From Tragulus kanchil (lineage: Eukaryota > Chordata > Mammalia > Artiodactyla > Tragulidae), in NCBI GenBank assembly GCA_022376925.1, contig JAIOJX010000026.1, positions 201,600,400 to 201,664,399 on the forward strand: DNA of 64,000 nt, written 5' to 3'. The notes beneath the pieces were generated by a model. It was not told the origin of the DNA. It saw nothing but the letters and a program-made list of their open reading frames with translations, and did no database searches. Position 1 is the stretch's first letter; every line of letters begins with the position of its first letter. Below are positions 1-12,600 of the stretch, piece by piece. Made by a program: the position numbers and the translations under genes.

Positions 1-195
1 GCTTTATGTCCCATCCCTCTCTACATTCTCAGAAATTCTGAACTACCTGGCATCATCTTTTTCTTCCTGATCCTTTCAACCAGGCTATCTCAGTTTTATT
101 TTCTCCATCAGATGATCACATATATCCTTTTTGCTACCATTCTACCACATTGCTCCATTTCCAACCACATTTTTTTGAGAGAGTCATTGGTCTAT

Positions 196-316
196 GTGTG
201 TGTGCTCAGTCATGTCTGACTCTTTGTGACCCCATCATCAGTAGCCCACCAGGCTCTTCTGCCCATGGAATTTTCCAGCCAAGAATACTGGAGTAGGTGG
301 CCATTTCCTTCTACAC
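196..316 (-). mobile_element. Bov-tA type SINE fragment
   Basis: Reverse-complement Bov-tA body: GCTCAGTCATGTCTGACTC, CTTTGTGACCCCAT, AAGAATACTGGAGTAGG. Only the 3' two thirds are present. Confidence 0.85.
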
Positions 317-755
317 AATTTCTTGTCTAAAACCCTCGGGACCAGATTTGACTCAGAAATCAGAATTTTTTGGATTTCAAAAAGCAGTAACATCTGTGGT
401 GTGGTAACCCCGGTGGGGTTTGGGGCAGCACCCTATAATCATCATGCTGTTATTTCTACACTGAAATGTGTGGCTTTTCACTTTAAGTGGAATACATAAG
501 GGCTGTAAAAAGCTTCACTTTAGTCCAGGTCAGGTTTTTACTTCCAAATGAATTAAAACAAAAAACCATTATTTTCAGAATGTTTGGATTTTGAAATCAC
601 GCATAAGAGATAGTAGACATGCATTTTCTGCTTCTGTTTTCTCACCTTCATTTTTTTTTTTTAACTCATTCTGACTTTTCCTTCCTTCATTTCTCTCAAA
701 TGGCTCTTGCTCATTCTACCAGTGACCTTTATCTAAAGGACTCACATCACTAGTG

Positions 756-2951
756 AATGTTTTCAGTCTCATTTGATTGAACAGCAGTCTCAGACTCTGG
801 TGATGCCAACTTCCCTTAGCCTCCTGGACACCATCCTCCCCTGGCCCTCCTCTGTCATTTTTTGGGCAGGGCTCGTCCTCTTAGTATTGCTGTCCTCTGT
901 CTTATGATTACAGCCTGCATTTCTTCCAAGGCTTTATCCTCAGACCACTTCTTTTCTTACCCAGTGTTGTCTGCCTTGGTGATCTGACTTCTCTCATTGC
1001 CTTCAGCAACTAATTATGTGTTGATGAGTCACAAATATGTGGTCCAGCCCAGACTTTTCCTTTGAGAGTGACCCTTTATCTTCTCTGTTTTCCTCCCTGT
1101 CCCTCCTTTCTTACATCATTTTGTGGGCTTCCAGTGGTATTAGAATGAGCATTAGAATCTTTGCTGTGGCTTATAGGTCCTGCATTGCCTGCCACTGTGC
1201 CCCTCTTCAGCTTCATTTAGCTGTGCTCCCTCCCCGCTCTGTTTTCACTCCCTCTAAAGGCCAGGCTGCCTCCTCCAGTAGGATGGGTATACAAGCTGTT
1301 GTCTCTGTGTGGAATGCGCTTCTTTCTCTGTAGTCTATTCCTGTTTTATTTCTTTTCCTGTTAACTCTCATTTTCCTGTGGAAGCACTCTAATTCCGCTG
1401 CCCTGTCCCAGATCTGATAGTACCATATACAGATTATAACAGTACTAACAGTTTTAATTTTACTTTTATTTTTGTGGTCTGTTAGTGTATGTTCTCCACT
1501 AGACTGTAAGCTTTCTGAGTATAAGGATTATGTCTCTTTTTGTTCAAAATGATATTTTCAGCATAATGCTTGGCATACAGTAGGCAAATAGCAAACATTT
1601 TGAATGAATTATCTACATTAGTGTACCTTTTCTAATTTTTAAAAGTAATTTCAGTATATACACTTATCAGTGCACCAGAGCAGTTTTCACAGTTTTACGT
1701 AGACCCAATCCTGATGGTACTCCTACTGAAAATAATAAAAGTACATTCTGAAGAATTCCATGAATTATGTAATTTTTAAAGGACCAAGTGCATAGAGTTT
1801 ACTAGCTGCAATTTTATCCTCCTGGTGTTCCTTTAATTCACTTTTCAATGTTTTCAGTCTCACTTGATTGAACAGCAGTCTCAGACTCTGGTGATGCCAA
1901 CTTCCCTTAGCCTCCTGGACACCATCCTCCCCTGGCCCTCCTCTGTCATTTTTTGGGCAGGGCTCGTCCTCTTAGTATTGCTGTCCTCTGTCTTATGATT
2001 ACAGCCTGCATTTCTTCCAAGGCTTTATCCTCAGACCACTTCTTTTCTTACCCAGTGTTGTCTGCCTTGGTGATCTGACTTCTCTCATTGCCTTCAGCAA
2101 CTAATTATGTGTTGATGAGTCACAAATATGTGGTCCAGCCCAGACTTTTCCTTTGAGAGTGACCCTTTATCTTCTCTGTTTTCCTCCCTGTCCCTCCTTT
2201 CTTACATCATTTTGTGGGCTTCCAGTGGTATTAGAATGAGCATTAGAATCTTTGCTGTGGCTTATAGGTCCTGCATTGCCTGCCACTGTGCCCCTCTTCA
2301 GCTTCATTTAGCTGTGCTCCCTCCCCGCTCTGTTTTCACTCCCTCTAAAGGCCAGGCTGCCTCCTCCAGTAGGATGGGTATACAAGCTGTTGTCTCTGTG
2401 TGGAATGCGCTTCTTTCTCTGTAGTCTATTCCTGTTTTATTTCTTTTCCTGTTAACTCTCATTTTCCTGTGGAAGCACTCTAATTCCGCTGCCCTGTCCC
2501 AGACCTGATAGTGCCATATACAGATTATAACAGTACTAACAGTTTTAATTTTACTTTTATTTTTGTGGTCTGTTAGTGTATGTTCTCCACTAGACTGTAA
2601 GCTTTCTGAGTATAAGGATTATGTCTCTTTTTGTTCAACATGATATTTTCAGCATAATGCTTGGCATACAGTAGGCAAATAGCAAACATTTTGAATGAAT
2701 TATCTACATTAGTGTACCTTTTCTAATTTTTAAAAGTAATTTCAGTATATACACTTATCAGTGCACCAGAGCAGTTTTCACAGTTTTACGTAGACCCAAT
2801 CCTGATGGTACTCCTACTGAAAATAATAAAAGTACATTCTGAAGAATTCCATGAATTATGTAATTTTTAAAGGACCAAGTGCATAGAAGTCTTGCTTTGA
2901 TCTAGCTTGCAATTTTATCCTCCTTGGTGTTCTTAATTCACTTTTTCAATG
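756..2951 (+). repeat. Tandem duplication 1 (offset 1091)
   Basis: Left copy 756-1850, right copy 1847-2951, direct orientation. The copies differ by scattered bases (ATCTGATAGTACC versus ACCTGATAGTGCC). The last 60 bases of the left copy are garbled relative to the right. Intronic only. Confidence 0.95.
780..1612 (+). mobile_element. L2-like ancient LINE fragment (copy 1)
   Basis: The end resembles the L2 3' terminus (ACTAGACTGTAAGCTTTCTG ... AGCATAATGCTTGGCATACA ... TTTTGAATGAATT). The upstream pyrimidine-rich part is a weaker match. It recurs at about 1871-2702. The ORF inside is fortuitous. Confidence 0.5.
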
Positions 2952-3493
2952 TTGACCTCTTACCCTATATTCTATATAGACATCACGTATCTTACTAAGT
3001 CTAATATTATGACCAAGTAAAATATATGCAGTGTCTAGCACAATTCAGCAGACTCTCAACTTGCTCATCAGTTTGTAGGTATCACAATTAAAAATAGTTT
3101 AGCCATCTGCTAACTGACCAAACAATTTTAGTATTGTGAAAGGGTGTGGTAGCAGAGAGAGAGAGCGGGTCTAGGTATAATGGCAGAATGAGGTTCGGTG
3201 CAGAAACCACCTTGTGACCTCTTAATATTGAAACTTAAGAGTCAATTCAAAATTAGGAAGAGATTTGGTAGAGGGTTAAGCATAGCAGAGTCCTGTAGAG
3301 GGGATTTCCCAGAACAGGGTGACAGAAGAATTTCTTTTAGCATTTTAATATTTCACTGAATTTTTTTAGATAAGAAAATATGTATAAAGATGTGATTCTG
3401 TGAAAATTGTCATAATATGTATTTAATAGATAGTAAATATTTCTAGGAATCAACTTGAATTAATGAGCTTTTTATATTTTACTCTTTAATTAG

Positions 3494-3602
3494 GAAAATC
3501 AGTAGATTCCCAGTTATCTCGAAGTGAATCTGATATTGTGCCCAAAGTTGCTAAAATGACTGTATCTGGAAAGAAGCAAACCATGGGATTTGAAGTGCCC
3601 AG
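3494..3602 (+). CDS. HBS1L: HBS1L exon 5 (linker before the GTPase domain)
   Basis: Acceptor TTTAATTAG precedes it and donor GTAAGG follows. The frame starts after two bases that complete a split Gly codon, then reads [17 protein letters not shown] and ends near GFEVP. This is the poorly structured linker between the N-terminal Pelota/ribosome-binding part and the G domain. The last two bases (AG) join the first base of exon 6 to give Arg. In human, exon 5 is the first exon specific to full-length HBS1L; the SKI7-like short isoform ends in an alternative exon just upstream. Single copy here. Confidence 0.95.
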
Positions 3603-6600
3603 GTAAGGTTTTTAACCTCTCCTTCCTTTTTTGAAATTAGTAATGTCTCCTTGTTAGACTGTAAGAAAAAATCTATTTCAGTTTTGCATAATATAATCAT
3701 TGAAGTATAATGGGCCTTCCAGTAATAGGTCCTTAGTATGGCATAATATAAAGAAAAAGGGATAAGAAATTAGGCTTGATTCTAGACTTACCTATGTATG
3801 TTCATCTACCTCACTCTCAATTTCCTCATACAAATTAAGTATAATAACTTAAATGTAAAAAGACCTATGATTTTGTAAAACGTAACACTGTGAGGTGGGG
3901 AATCCTTATGCCACTAGATGGCATAAAACAAGCAGTGTTTTGGAATTAAGTCTAACTGATGAATCATGGAATCATTAATTAAATTATTTTACTCTTTAAA
4001 CTCTTAAAGATTTTGATACCGAAAAGAATGAATCAGTATAACAGAGACATAAAATATAAGATAAAACATACCTATAATTGCAGATATCTAGTGAGAAATG
4101 ATAATAAGTCATATTTTAGTATCACTCATTTATTCTTTTCGTAATCTTTAGAATTCTCTCGAGTTTTTATAGGTGAGGAAAGTGGGTTGCTTGAGACATA
4201 ACAACAGAGTCATTAACTTTAATTATATGTATTTTGTCTACCAGTTAGATAGAAAACAAACAGCAGGTATCAAATATGAACAATAAAGGTTTTTTCTTTT
4301 AAAAATTTCAGAAAATACTCAGGAGCCATTTTTTCCCCTCCCTTACAGCATTTTTTAAAAAACAATTTTTGGCCTCTTTTATTGATTTTTTATTCATTTT
4401 TTAAAAATTTTCATCCATTTTTATTCTTTGGCCTGTGTGGGCCTCCCATTGCAGTGTCCTCTCTCGTTGCAGAGCACCTGCTCTAGGTGCATGCGCTCCA
4501 GAGCGCTGGCTCAGTAATTGGACACATTGGTCCAGCACTCCATGGCACGTGGGATCTTCCCAGGCCAGGAAGTGTCCCTTGCACTGCAAGGCAGACTCTA
4601 GCCACTGGACCACCAGGGAAGCCCAGCATTTTTGAATGTAAATTAATAAAGATATCAATAGGGCTTCCTTGGTGGTCCAGTGGGTAAGGACACCGCCTTG
4701 CAGTGTAAGGGGTGCCGGTTCGACCCCTGGCCTGGGAAGATCCCACGTGCTGCGGAGCGGCTGGATTGATGTGTCCAATTACCGAGCCGGAGCTCTGGAG
4801 TGCATGCGCCCAGAGCCGGTGCTCTGGGACAACAGAGGCCACCGTGATGGGAGGCCCACACGGGCCAAAGAACGAAGATGGGTGAAAATAGATAAATGAA
4901 AGACCAATAGAAGTGGCCCGCCTGCTCCCCTCCCTCCCCACCCGCCCCCCAAAATAAATAAATAAATCTTTAAAAGAAAAAAAAAGATACCAATAAGTCT
5001 TGGCTGGGAAGAATGTTAATGATTATTTAGTTCATTTTTTTATAGAAGCAAGATTTATTCATTAGATTTCAGATTTTGTGAGGGAAAGAACTATATATCT
5101 ATGGCATTCAATATCTGGATGAATGAAAAAGTTAATTTTTGGTTTGAGTAACTTTAACCCATTAAAATAATTTTGCATCCTGATTCAGTAACAAAAAGCT
5201 CAATGTATGTCTTTTCTCTTTGAATTAGGGTTGGGTTGTCAGAAGCATAAATAACTTTTTTATTCTCATGTCTTGAGACATAACAACAGAGTCATTAACT
5301 TTAATTATATGTATTTTGTCTACCAGTTAGATAGAAAACAAACAGCAGGTATCAAATATGAACAATAAAGGTTTTTTCTTTTAAAAATTTCAGAAAATAC
5401 TCAGGAGCCATTTTTTCCCCTCCCTTACAGCATTTTTTAAAAAACAATTTTTGGCCTCTTTTATTGATTTTTTATTCATTTTTTAAAAATTTTCATCCAT
5501 TTTTATTCTTTGGCCTGTGTGGGCCTCCCATTGCAGTGTCCTCTCTCGTTGCAGAGCACCTGCTCTAGGTGCATGCGCTCCAGAGCGCTGGCTCAGTAAT
5601 TGGACACATTGGTCCAGCACTCCATGGCACGTGGGATCTTCCCAGGCCAGGAAGTGTCCCTTGCACTGCAAGGCAGACTCTAGCCACTGGACCACCAGGG
5701 AAGCCCAGCATTTTTGAATGTAAATTAATAAAGATATCAATAGGGCTTCCTTGGTGGTCCAGTGGGTAAGGACACCGCCTTGCAGTGCAAGGGGCGCCGG
5801 TTCGACCCCTGGCCTGGGAAGATCCCACGTGCTGCGGAGCGGCTGGACCGATGTGTCCAATTACCGAGCCGGAGCTCTGGAGTGCATGCGCCCAGAGCCG
5901 GTGCTCTGGGACAACAGAGGCCACCGTGATGGGAGGCCCACACGGGCCAAAGAACGAAGATGGGTGAAAATAGATAAATGAAAGACCAATAGAAGTGGCC
6001 CGCCTGCTCCCCTCCCTCCCCACCCGCCCCCCAAAATAAATAAATAAATCTTTAAAAGAAAAAAAAAGATACCAATAAGTCTTGGCTGGGAAGAATGTTA
6101 ATGATTATTTAGTTCATTTTTTTATAGAAGCAAGATTTATTCATTAGATTTCAGATTTTGTGAGGGAAAGAACTATATATCTATGGCATTCAATATCTGG
6201 ATGAATGAAAAAGTTAATTTTTGGTTTGAGTAACTTTAACCCATTAAAATAATTTTGCATCCTGATTCAGTAACAAAAAGCTCAATGTATGTCTTTTCTC
6301 TTTGAATTAGGGTTGGGTTGTCAGAAGCATAAATAACTTTTTTATTCTCATGTCTTGAGTGCCATTTAATCTTATTATGGGATTATAGTCATTGAGCATG
6401 GAAAAAATAAATAGAATACACAGTTCCTTCTAAGGATTTATAAGCTTATGCAAAAAGTTTGAGAGGCTTAAACAGCAACATGCCAATGAGCATAGTATAA
6501 AGAAAAGAGAATAAGAAAACAGACTTCATTCTAGACTTGCCTATGCATATTTATTTTTATGCTACAGTCCGTGGGGTAGTGTATATTAGAAGTAAATGCA

Positions 6601-9600
6601 TAGTTATTTATCTGAATATTTATAAAAATAATGGGTAATAAATGATCAAGAAAAAATACTAATTACAAATAGGTAGTTCTTAGAAAACCACCTTTATGCT
6701 TTACAGGTGTAATGCAAGCCTTTCAGGATTTATAAGACTGTATGCTTTATGAGGACATGGACTATTAATGTTCATCATCATATTCCTTTCATGGAATAAT
6801 TGTTTAAATACTTATTGATCAGAGTCCTTGGGGAAATACATTAAAGAAAAAAAAAAAAAAAAGAAACCTGGAAATAGTAAAAAGCAACCTGTGAGGAACT
6901 ATTTTGATATGGCCTTAGAAGAGAAGTCATCAGAATGTGAAAGGTCTTCAGGTACGGAAGGAAAATACTCAGAAATGTGTAAATATTGCTCAAGGGCCAA
7001 GCCACATTTACATGAAATACTTCTATAGTATTTTTTTGGAAATATATAATAAGGATAATATTTAGGCTGTTGTTTTGATTTAGTCTCAAGAAAGCACAGA
7101 GAAACATAATTAGACACTTCTGAGTTAGGATTTCAACATCATAGGTTTCTATATAATGTGATTGCCAATGGCTGTTTATTTATTTATTTTTTAAAAAAGG
7201 GTAATGCATTTCTTAGAAGAAACAAACAGCAAAGTGTTTCTTCATTAATAGTAAAGATAGTTAATATCTTTCTAGAAAAGGCAGTGAGTAAAAATCGTTA
7301 GACCCTTGCATAAAGAAGTGGCTAACCTCTTCAGTCTAAATTATTAGCTTTCTAGTATCATTTAAATAACTCACAAAGAAAGATGAAGCCTCTTGAGACA
7401 TGTGGAAATATTCCCACTTTTGGAAAGTTGGTTTTAAAAAACAGACCAGTCATTTTATAGTAATAGATAAGGTTACAAAATAATATCAGAAAGCACCTGA
7501 AAAAATAATCACCAACTTACTCTTTCTTCTATACCTTCTTTCTGTCAGTAGTTATAGCCTTGAACCATAGTAGTTATTTTACCTCATCTTAAGAGATTTT
7601 TCAAAATCTTACAACATTAACTTTTACTTCATAATATACAGACTTACCTAGAATGCTTTTCTAACTACTTTGGCCCTTTTCTTCTTGCACAGTTTAGTAA
7701 ATTAAAATGCAGTTTGCCTATAATTTACTTGAAGGGAATGTGGTGAAAATGAGAGAAAAGCAAACCTTTCATGTTACTGAATTGTAAATGATATAATCAA
7801 GACAGACCACACTTTGTGATGTTCCTCCTGTTCTGAGCAGGAGGCCTGGATTGGTGGGTGAGCAGCCCTCAACCCACTGTGTCAGCCATAGCTGTTCTAC
7901 GTCTATCTGTTTTCCCTGCTGGAGGTAGCATGAGTTTTCCTTTGAAGAAATGCTTCTGTCACTAAATACAGAAAGATTTGAAGCCTGAGATTGTGATTTT
8001 TTTCCCAGGTCTGATCAGAACTAGAGGCTATGGCTAGTCATTCTGGTTGAATAATTTCAGTGTAATTTGCAGCTTTATTTATTTATTTTTAATTCTTCTA
8101 AATGTAGTTGTCATGTTTTGGTTTTAGAGAACTAGCTGTGGTCATTCAAGTAAATGTTTGCAAATTTTAGTTTAAATTTTATTTCCTTGACTTGGTTTGT
8201 TGCACTCTTTTAAAAGCATGAGAACAGTTTTCACATACTTAAATTTTTTCCCTGTAGTTTGAGATGAAGCTAATCTGTCTAAGTTGTGAACACTGAAGTT
8301 GATTAGTGGAGATTTGCAAAAGCAAAATAAAATGGGAATAGATATGAGGCTTTTGGGCTTCCCAGGTGGCATTAAGGGTAAAAACCTGCCTGCTAATGCA
8401 GGAGACGTTAAGAAACTTGGTTTTGATCCCTGGGACAAGAAAATCCCCTGGAGGAGAGCAAGGCAACCCCCCCCCCACCGCCCCCTAGTATTCTTGCCTG
8501 GAGAATCCCATGGACAGCGGAGCCTGGCAGGCTACAGTTCATAGAATTGCAAGGAGTCAGGCATATCTGAAGCAACTTGGCATGCACACATGAGGCTTTT
8601 AATGAAATTGCAAGTATAACTTAATGTGATTCTTTCCTGAGGTGTAGAATGAGTGTCAATGTTGAGCATTTAAGTGTACCCTGAGAGGGAATAGTGAATC
8701 TGTTTTTATTACTGTGGGCAAGAAGAAAATAGATTTTCTGTTTGTACACATTTCCGTAACACCGTGATCTGTAAGTGATTTTGTAAACTTCTTTCTGTGT
8801 GTAGTTCTTCTCTGCCAGTTCCACATTGAATTGGATATGATTGGTTTCATTCTTGGTAACCGAAATTTAACCTGTTCTTTGTCCTAATTCTGTTTATCTG
8901 TGTCATTGAAGGAAAGGTAAAGTGCATCGAAGTCTGACTTATTACAGTACATCTTTCATAGCTATCCACAGGATAGCACTGGTATAATTTCTATGATGGA
9001 TGGTCATTAGAATGAAGAACGTAAGTTCAGTATTTACTTGTGGCGGCATTGTCATTGTCAAGGAGAAAACAAGCTAGATGGTATTCTTTCTACTTTACAT
9101 ATCTGAGTTCCTCACTAGATTTTAAACTTTTGGGACCACTTGATAACTTTTTCATATCTTTTTCTGTATCTTTTTTTTTTTTAGCGTTAGTGACTATAGT
9201 GTATGTTACAGTTTTTTGTGAAGCAAGTATTTGTTGAATTAATGAATTAAAGCTCCTTTGCCGAAACTATAAAATGTAGACATTTCAGGATATCTCCTTT
9301 AAGGACAGTGTTTGAGCATAAACGATTGTAAGTCTCTGTGCTGTTGGAGGAATGAGGGATAAAACTGATAAAGCTATTTTTTAATATACCAATTTATCTG
9401 CAGTAACACATTTGGTGCCAATTTTTACAAAATATCTCCTTTATACCACCTGTTTTGATAGGATCATATGGCTAAGCTATGGGCTTAGACATTGAATTTC
9501 AGTTACTTTATGGGATATTTTCTTCTTATCTTAGTTTTTGGTAGTCTGTTTTTCTTCTGGAATCTTCCAAGTCTGTATTTGTGTGGTTTGGGTCTACTTA

Positions 9601-12600
9601 TCATTTCCACCTTAACAGACTCTAGCCACTTAACGGAGTTCATTTTCTCGTCTAGAAATGTAAGGAGTATGAGGAGATAATTTTTCTGCCCTTCTGACAT
9701 GAGAGGATGTCAGTCACATTGGTTTAAATCTACTTTATTCCTATCTCTGCCTTCTGTAGAGTAACTGTTCCCCCAAAAGGACATTCTAGTGAAGGGGCAA
9801 CAAGAAAATAGATTTTCTGTTTGTACACATTTCCGTAACACCGTGATCTGTAAGTGATTTTGTAAACTTCTTTCTGTGTGTAGTTCTTCTCTGCCAGTTC
9901 CACATTGAATTGGATATGATTGGTTTCATTCTTGGTAACCGAAATTTAACCTGTTCTTTGTCCTAATTCTGTTTATCTGTGTCATTGAAGGAAAGGTAAA
10001 GTGCATCGAAGTCTGACTTATTACAGTACATCTTTCATAGCTATCCACAGGATAGCACTGGTATAATTTCTATGATGGATGGTCATTAGAATGAAGAACG
10101 TAAGTTCAGTATTTACTTGTGGCGGCATTGTCATTGTCAAGGAGAAAACAAGCTAGATGGTATTCTTTCTACTTTACATATCTGAGTTCCTCACTAGATT
10201 TTAAACTTTTGGGACCACTTGATAACTTTTTCATATCTTTTTCTGTATCTTTTTTTTTTTTAGCGTTAGTGACTATAGTGTATGTTACAGTTTTTTGTGA
10301 AGCAAGTATTTGTTGAATTAATGAATTAAAGCTCCTTTGCCGAAACTATAAAATGTAGACATTTCAGGATATCTCCTTTAAGGACAGTGTTTGAGCATAA
10401 ACGATTGTAAGTCTCTGTGCTGTTGGAGGAATGAGGGATAAAACTGATAAAGCTATTTTTTAATATACCAATTTATCTGCAGTAACACATTTGGTGCCAA
10501 TTTTTACAAAATATCTCCTTTATACCACCTGTTTTGATAGGATCATATGGCTAAGCTATGGGCTTAGACATTGAATTTCAGTTACTTTATGGGATATTTT
10601 CTTCTTATCTTAGTTTTTGGTAGTCTGTTTTTCTTCTGGAATCTTCCAAGTCTGTATTTGTGTGGTTTGGGTCTACTTATCATTTCCACCTTAACAGACT
10701 CTAGCCACTTAACGGAGTTCATTTTCTCGTCTAGAAATGTAAGGAGTATGAGGAGATAATTTTTCTGCCCTTCTGACATGAGAGGATGTCAGTCACATTG
10801 GTTTAAATCTACTTTATTCCTATCTCTGCCTTCTGTAGAGTAACTGCTGAAGAAAATGGTGACAGTTTCCACACACCTCAAAAAGGACATTCTAGTGAAG
10901 ATTCTGGCCTTGTTTCTTCTGATGTGCTTGATAGCACTTCTAAATCAGCTGTTGCATCCCACACCTTTCAAGCATCAGAAGACCAGAGTTCAACACCAAC
11001 ACCCATGAAAAAGTCTAACAAACTGAGGCAACAAATAGATATCAAAGCGGAACTGGAGAAGCGGCAAGGAGGAAAGCACCTCCTCAACCTGGTGGTCATT
11101 GGTAACGCCCTTTGTTCTCTGGAGTGTCAGTCAGCTGCTCGAGCCTAGTAACTGCCAGGTGGCGGCATGGAGGCACGCTTCACTCTGTGTTTCTGTGTGG
11201 GTGTAAATAGACAAGCAAGGAGGCTTTGCACCATAACGTCGAGGTACCATGGTCACTCTGGGTGAAATAATGCCAAATTACCAGAGAAGTCATGAGACCT
11301 GGTATTGGCCTTTTCATCTTAGGAACATTTGAAAATGGCATGTCTTGTTGACAATTTTGATTTCCAGAAATCAAGGAAATTTTCTCGCCTCTCAAGAGAC
11401 ATGCTCTTCTTTCTCCATTTTGACAACTTACTATTTAATAAAAATTGGTGTTTATTGCTCTAAGACTGACACGAACTATCGAATTACAGATTCAGTGCCT
11501 CAGTATGAACATCATCTGGAAACTGTACCTAGTATTAATCTTGAATCAATTTTCCTTAGGTCATGTTGATGCTGGGAAAAGTACTCTGATGGGACATTTG
11601 CTTTATCTTCTGGGTAATGTCAACAAAAGAACTATGCATAAGTATGAGCAAGAGTCTAAAAAGGCTGGCAAGGCTTCGTTTGCATATGCATGGGTCTTGG
11701 ATGAGACTGGCGAAGAAAGAGAAAGGTAGTCACTCTGTTTCAAAATTTTCATTCTGAAATGGTATAGTTCTTTAAATAAGTATGTAATATGTGTGGAATA
11801 TGCATGAGACAAATTATGAAATATTTTAGATACTATTTTTAGAAAACTTCAGTTATCAGAGAAATAGTTTCATGGTAGTTTTCTTTGTAGTCTACATACG
11901 TTTTTTTACTCCTTCAAATTGTATGGAAATAATTTAAAAGAATGTTTAAAATTTTTTTTAAAAAGACAGAAAAAGGCAGTAAAACTCTTAGCTAATTATT
12001 CTGTGGGAGAAGTTTCATTTGTCAGTTCCCTGAGTATATGTCAGATTGTCTTGGTTTTGAATTAAAATTATGATAAAGATTCTTAAAATTAATAATTATA
12101 ATATCAGTTTATAAAGCAAAGGTAACTTTTTATAGTGCACTGTCTTCTGTCTGGAATCAAAATGATCAGTAAATCTAAATTACCAGGCTTCATTCATCTT
12201 TATACTTTCAGTACTATGTTTTTATAAGACAGAGTCAACAAGCAAGTAGTTAAGCCTGTCTCCTACCATGCAGGTCTAATCCAGTGGATTACTCCTGTAT
12301 GTATACCTGTTCAGTGCTGACTTATAGAAGATAATAGGAGAAAATAACTACTCATATACCTCTGACCAAAGTGTTTTTCTTGAAGTCATTTTAGACTGGT
12401 AAAATATTTCCTGTTAGAACTGTTAGGGATGGGTGACCCAATGGTAGCTTTGTTAGGAAAGAAAGAAGACACCTTGTAATGAAGTCACATGGCCATTATA
12501 CCTACTGTCTCAAAATGCAAAGACTCTACAGTCCTCTGAAAGTTGTAGATCAACAAAGAAATTACTCTGTGCCCTCTGATGTCTTCAATCTGAATATGAT

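Larger units (their letters stand above)
1..3493. other. HBS1L intron 4 (3' portion)
   Basis: Holds a Bov-tA fragment (196-316), an L2-like stretch in two copies, and otherwise unassigned AT-rich sequence. In human this intron contains the alternative terminal exon of the SKI7-like HBS1L isoform. No long open frame fitting that exon is present in these 3.5 kb, so it must lie further upstream if it exists here. Confidence 0.7.
4191..6359 (+). repeat. Tandem duplication 2 (offset 1082)
   Basis: Left copy 4191-5277, right copy 5273-6359, sharing TTGAG at the join. It includes the inverted pair of SINEs. Few differences (GTAAGGGGTGCC versus GCAAGGGGCGCC). Confidence 0.95.
3603..10838. other. HBS1L intron 5
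   Basis: AT-rich intron with an inverted pair of CHR-like SINEs (present twice through duplication) and a Bov-tA at 8357-8590. It also holds a possible L2 3' end near 9070-9245 and a poly(A) tract at 6846-6862. Nothing recognised from 5000 to 5270, 6360 to 8350 or 9250 to 9750. Confidence 0.65.

Noticed and set aside
1037..1333. 98-codon ORF, present again at 2128-2424
   Set aside because: Lies in an L2-like repeat, shows no domain or splice context, and the second occurrence is only the tandem duplicate.
4401..6023. Overlapping ORFs of 60-152 codons on both strands
   Set aside because: They are frames through the CHR-like SINEs. The same peptides recur at every copy of the family (17.1, 18.2, 40.0, 59.4 and 60.5 kb).
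6840..6862. Poly(A) tract as a processed pseudogene tail
   Set aside because: No gene-like sequence or target-site duplication was seen next to it.
11445..11729. 94-codon ORF starting upstream of exon 7
   Set aside because: Its N-terminal third is intron read-through. The true exon starts at 11560 after an AG acceptor and joins exon 6 in frame.
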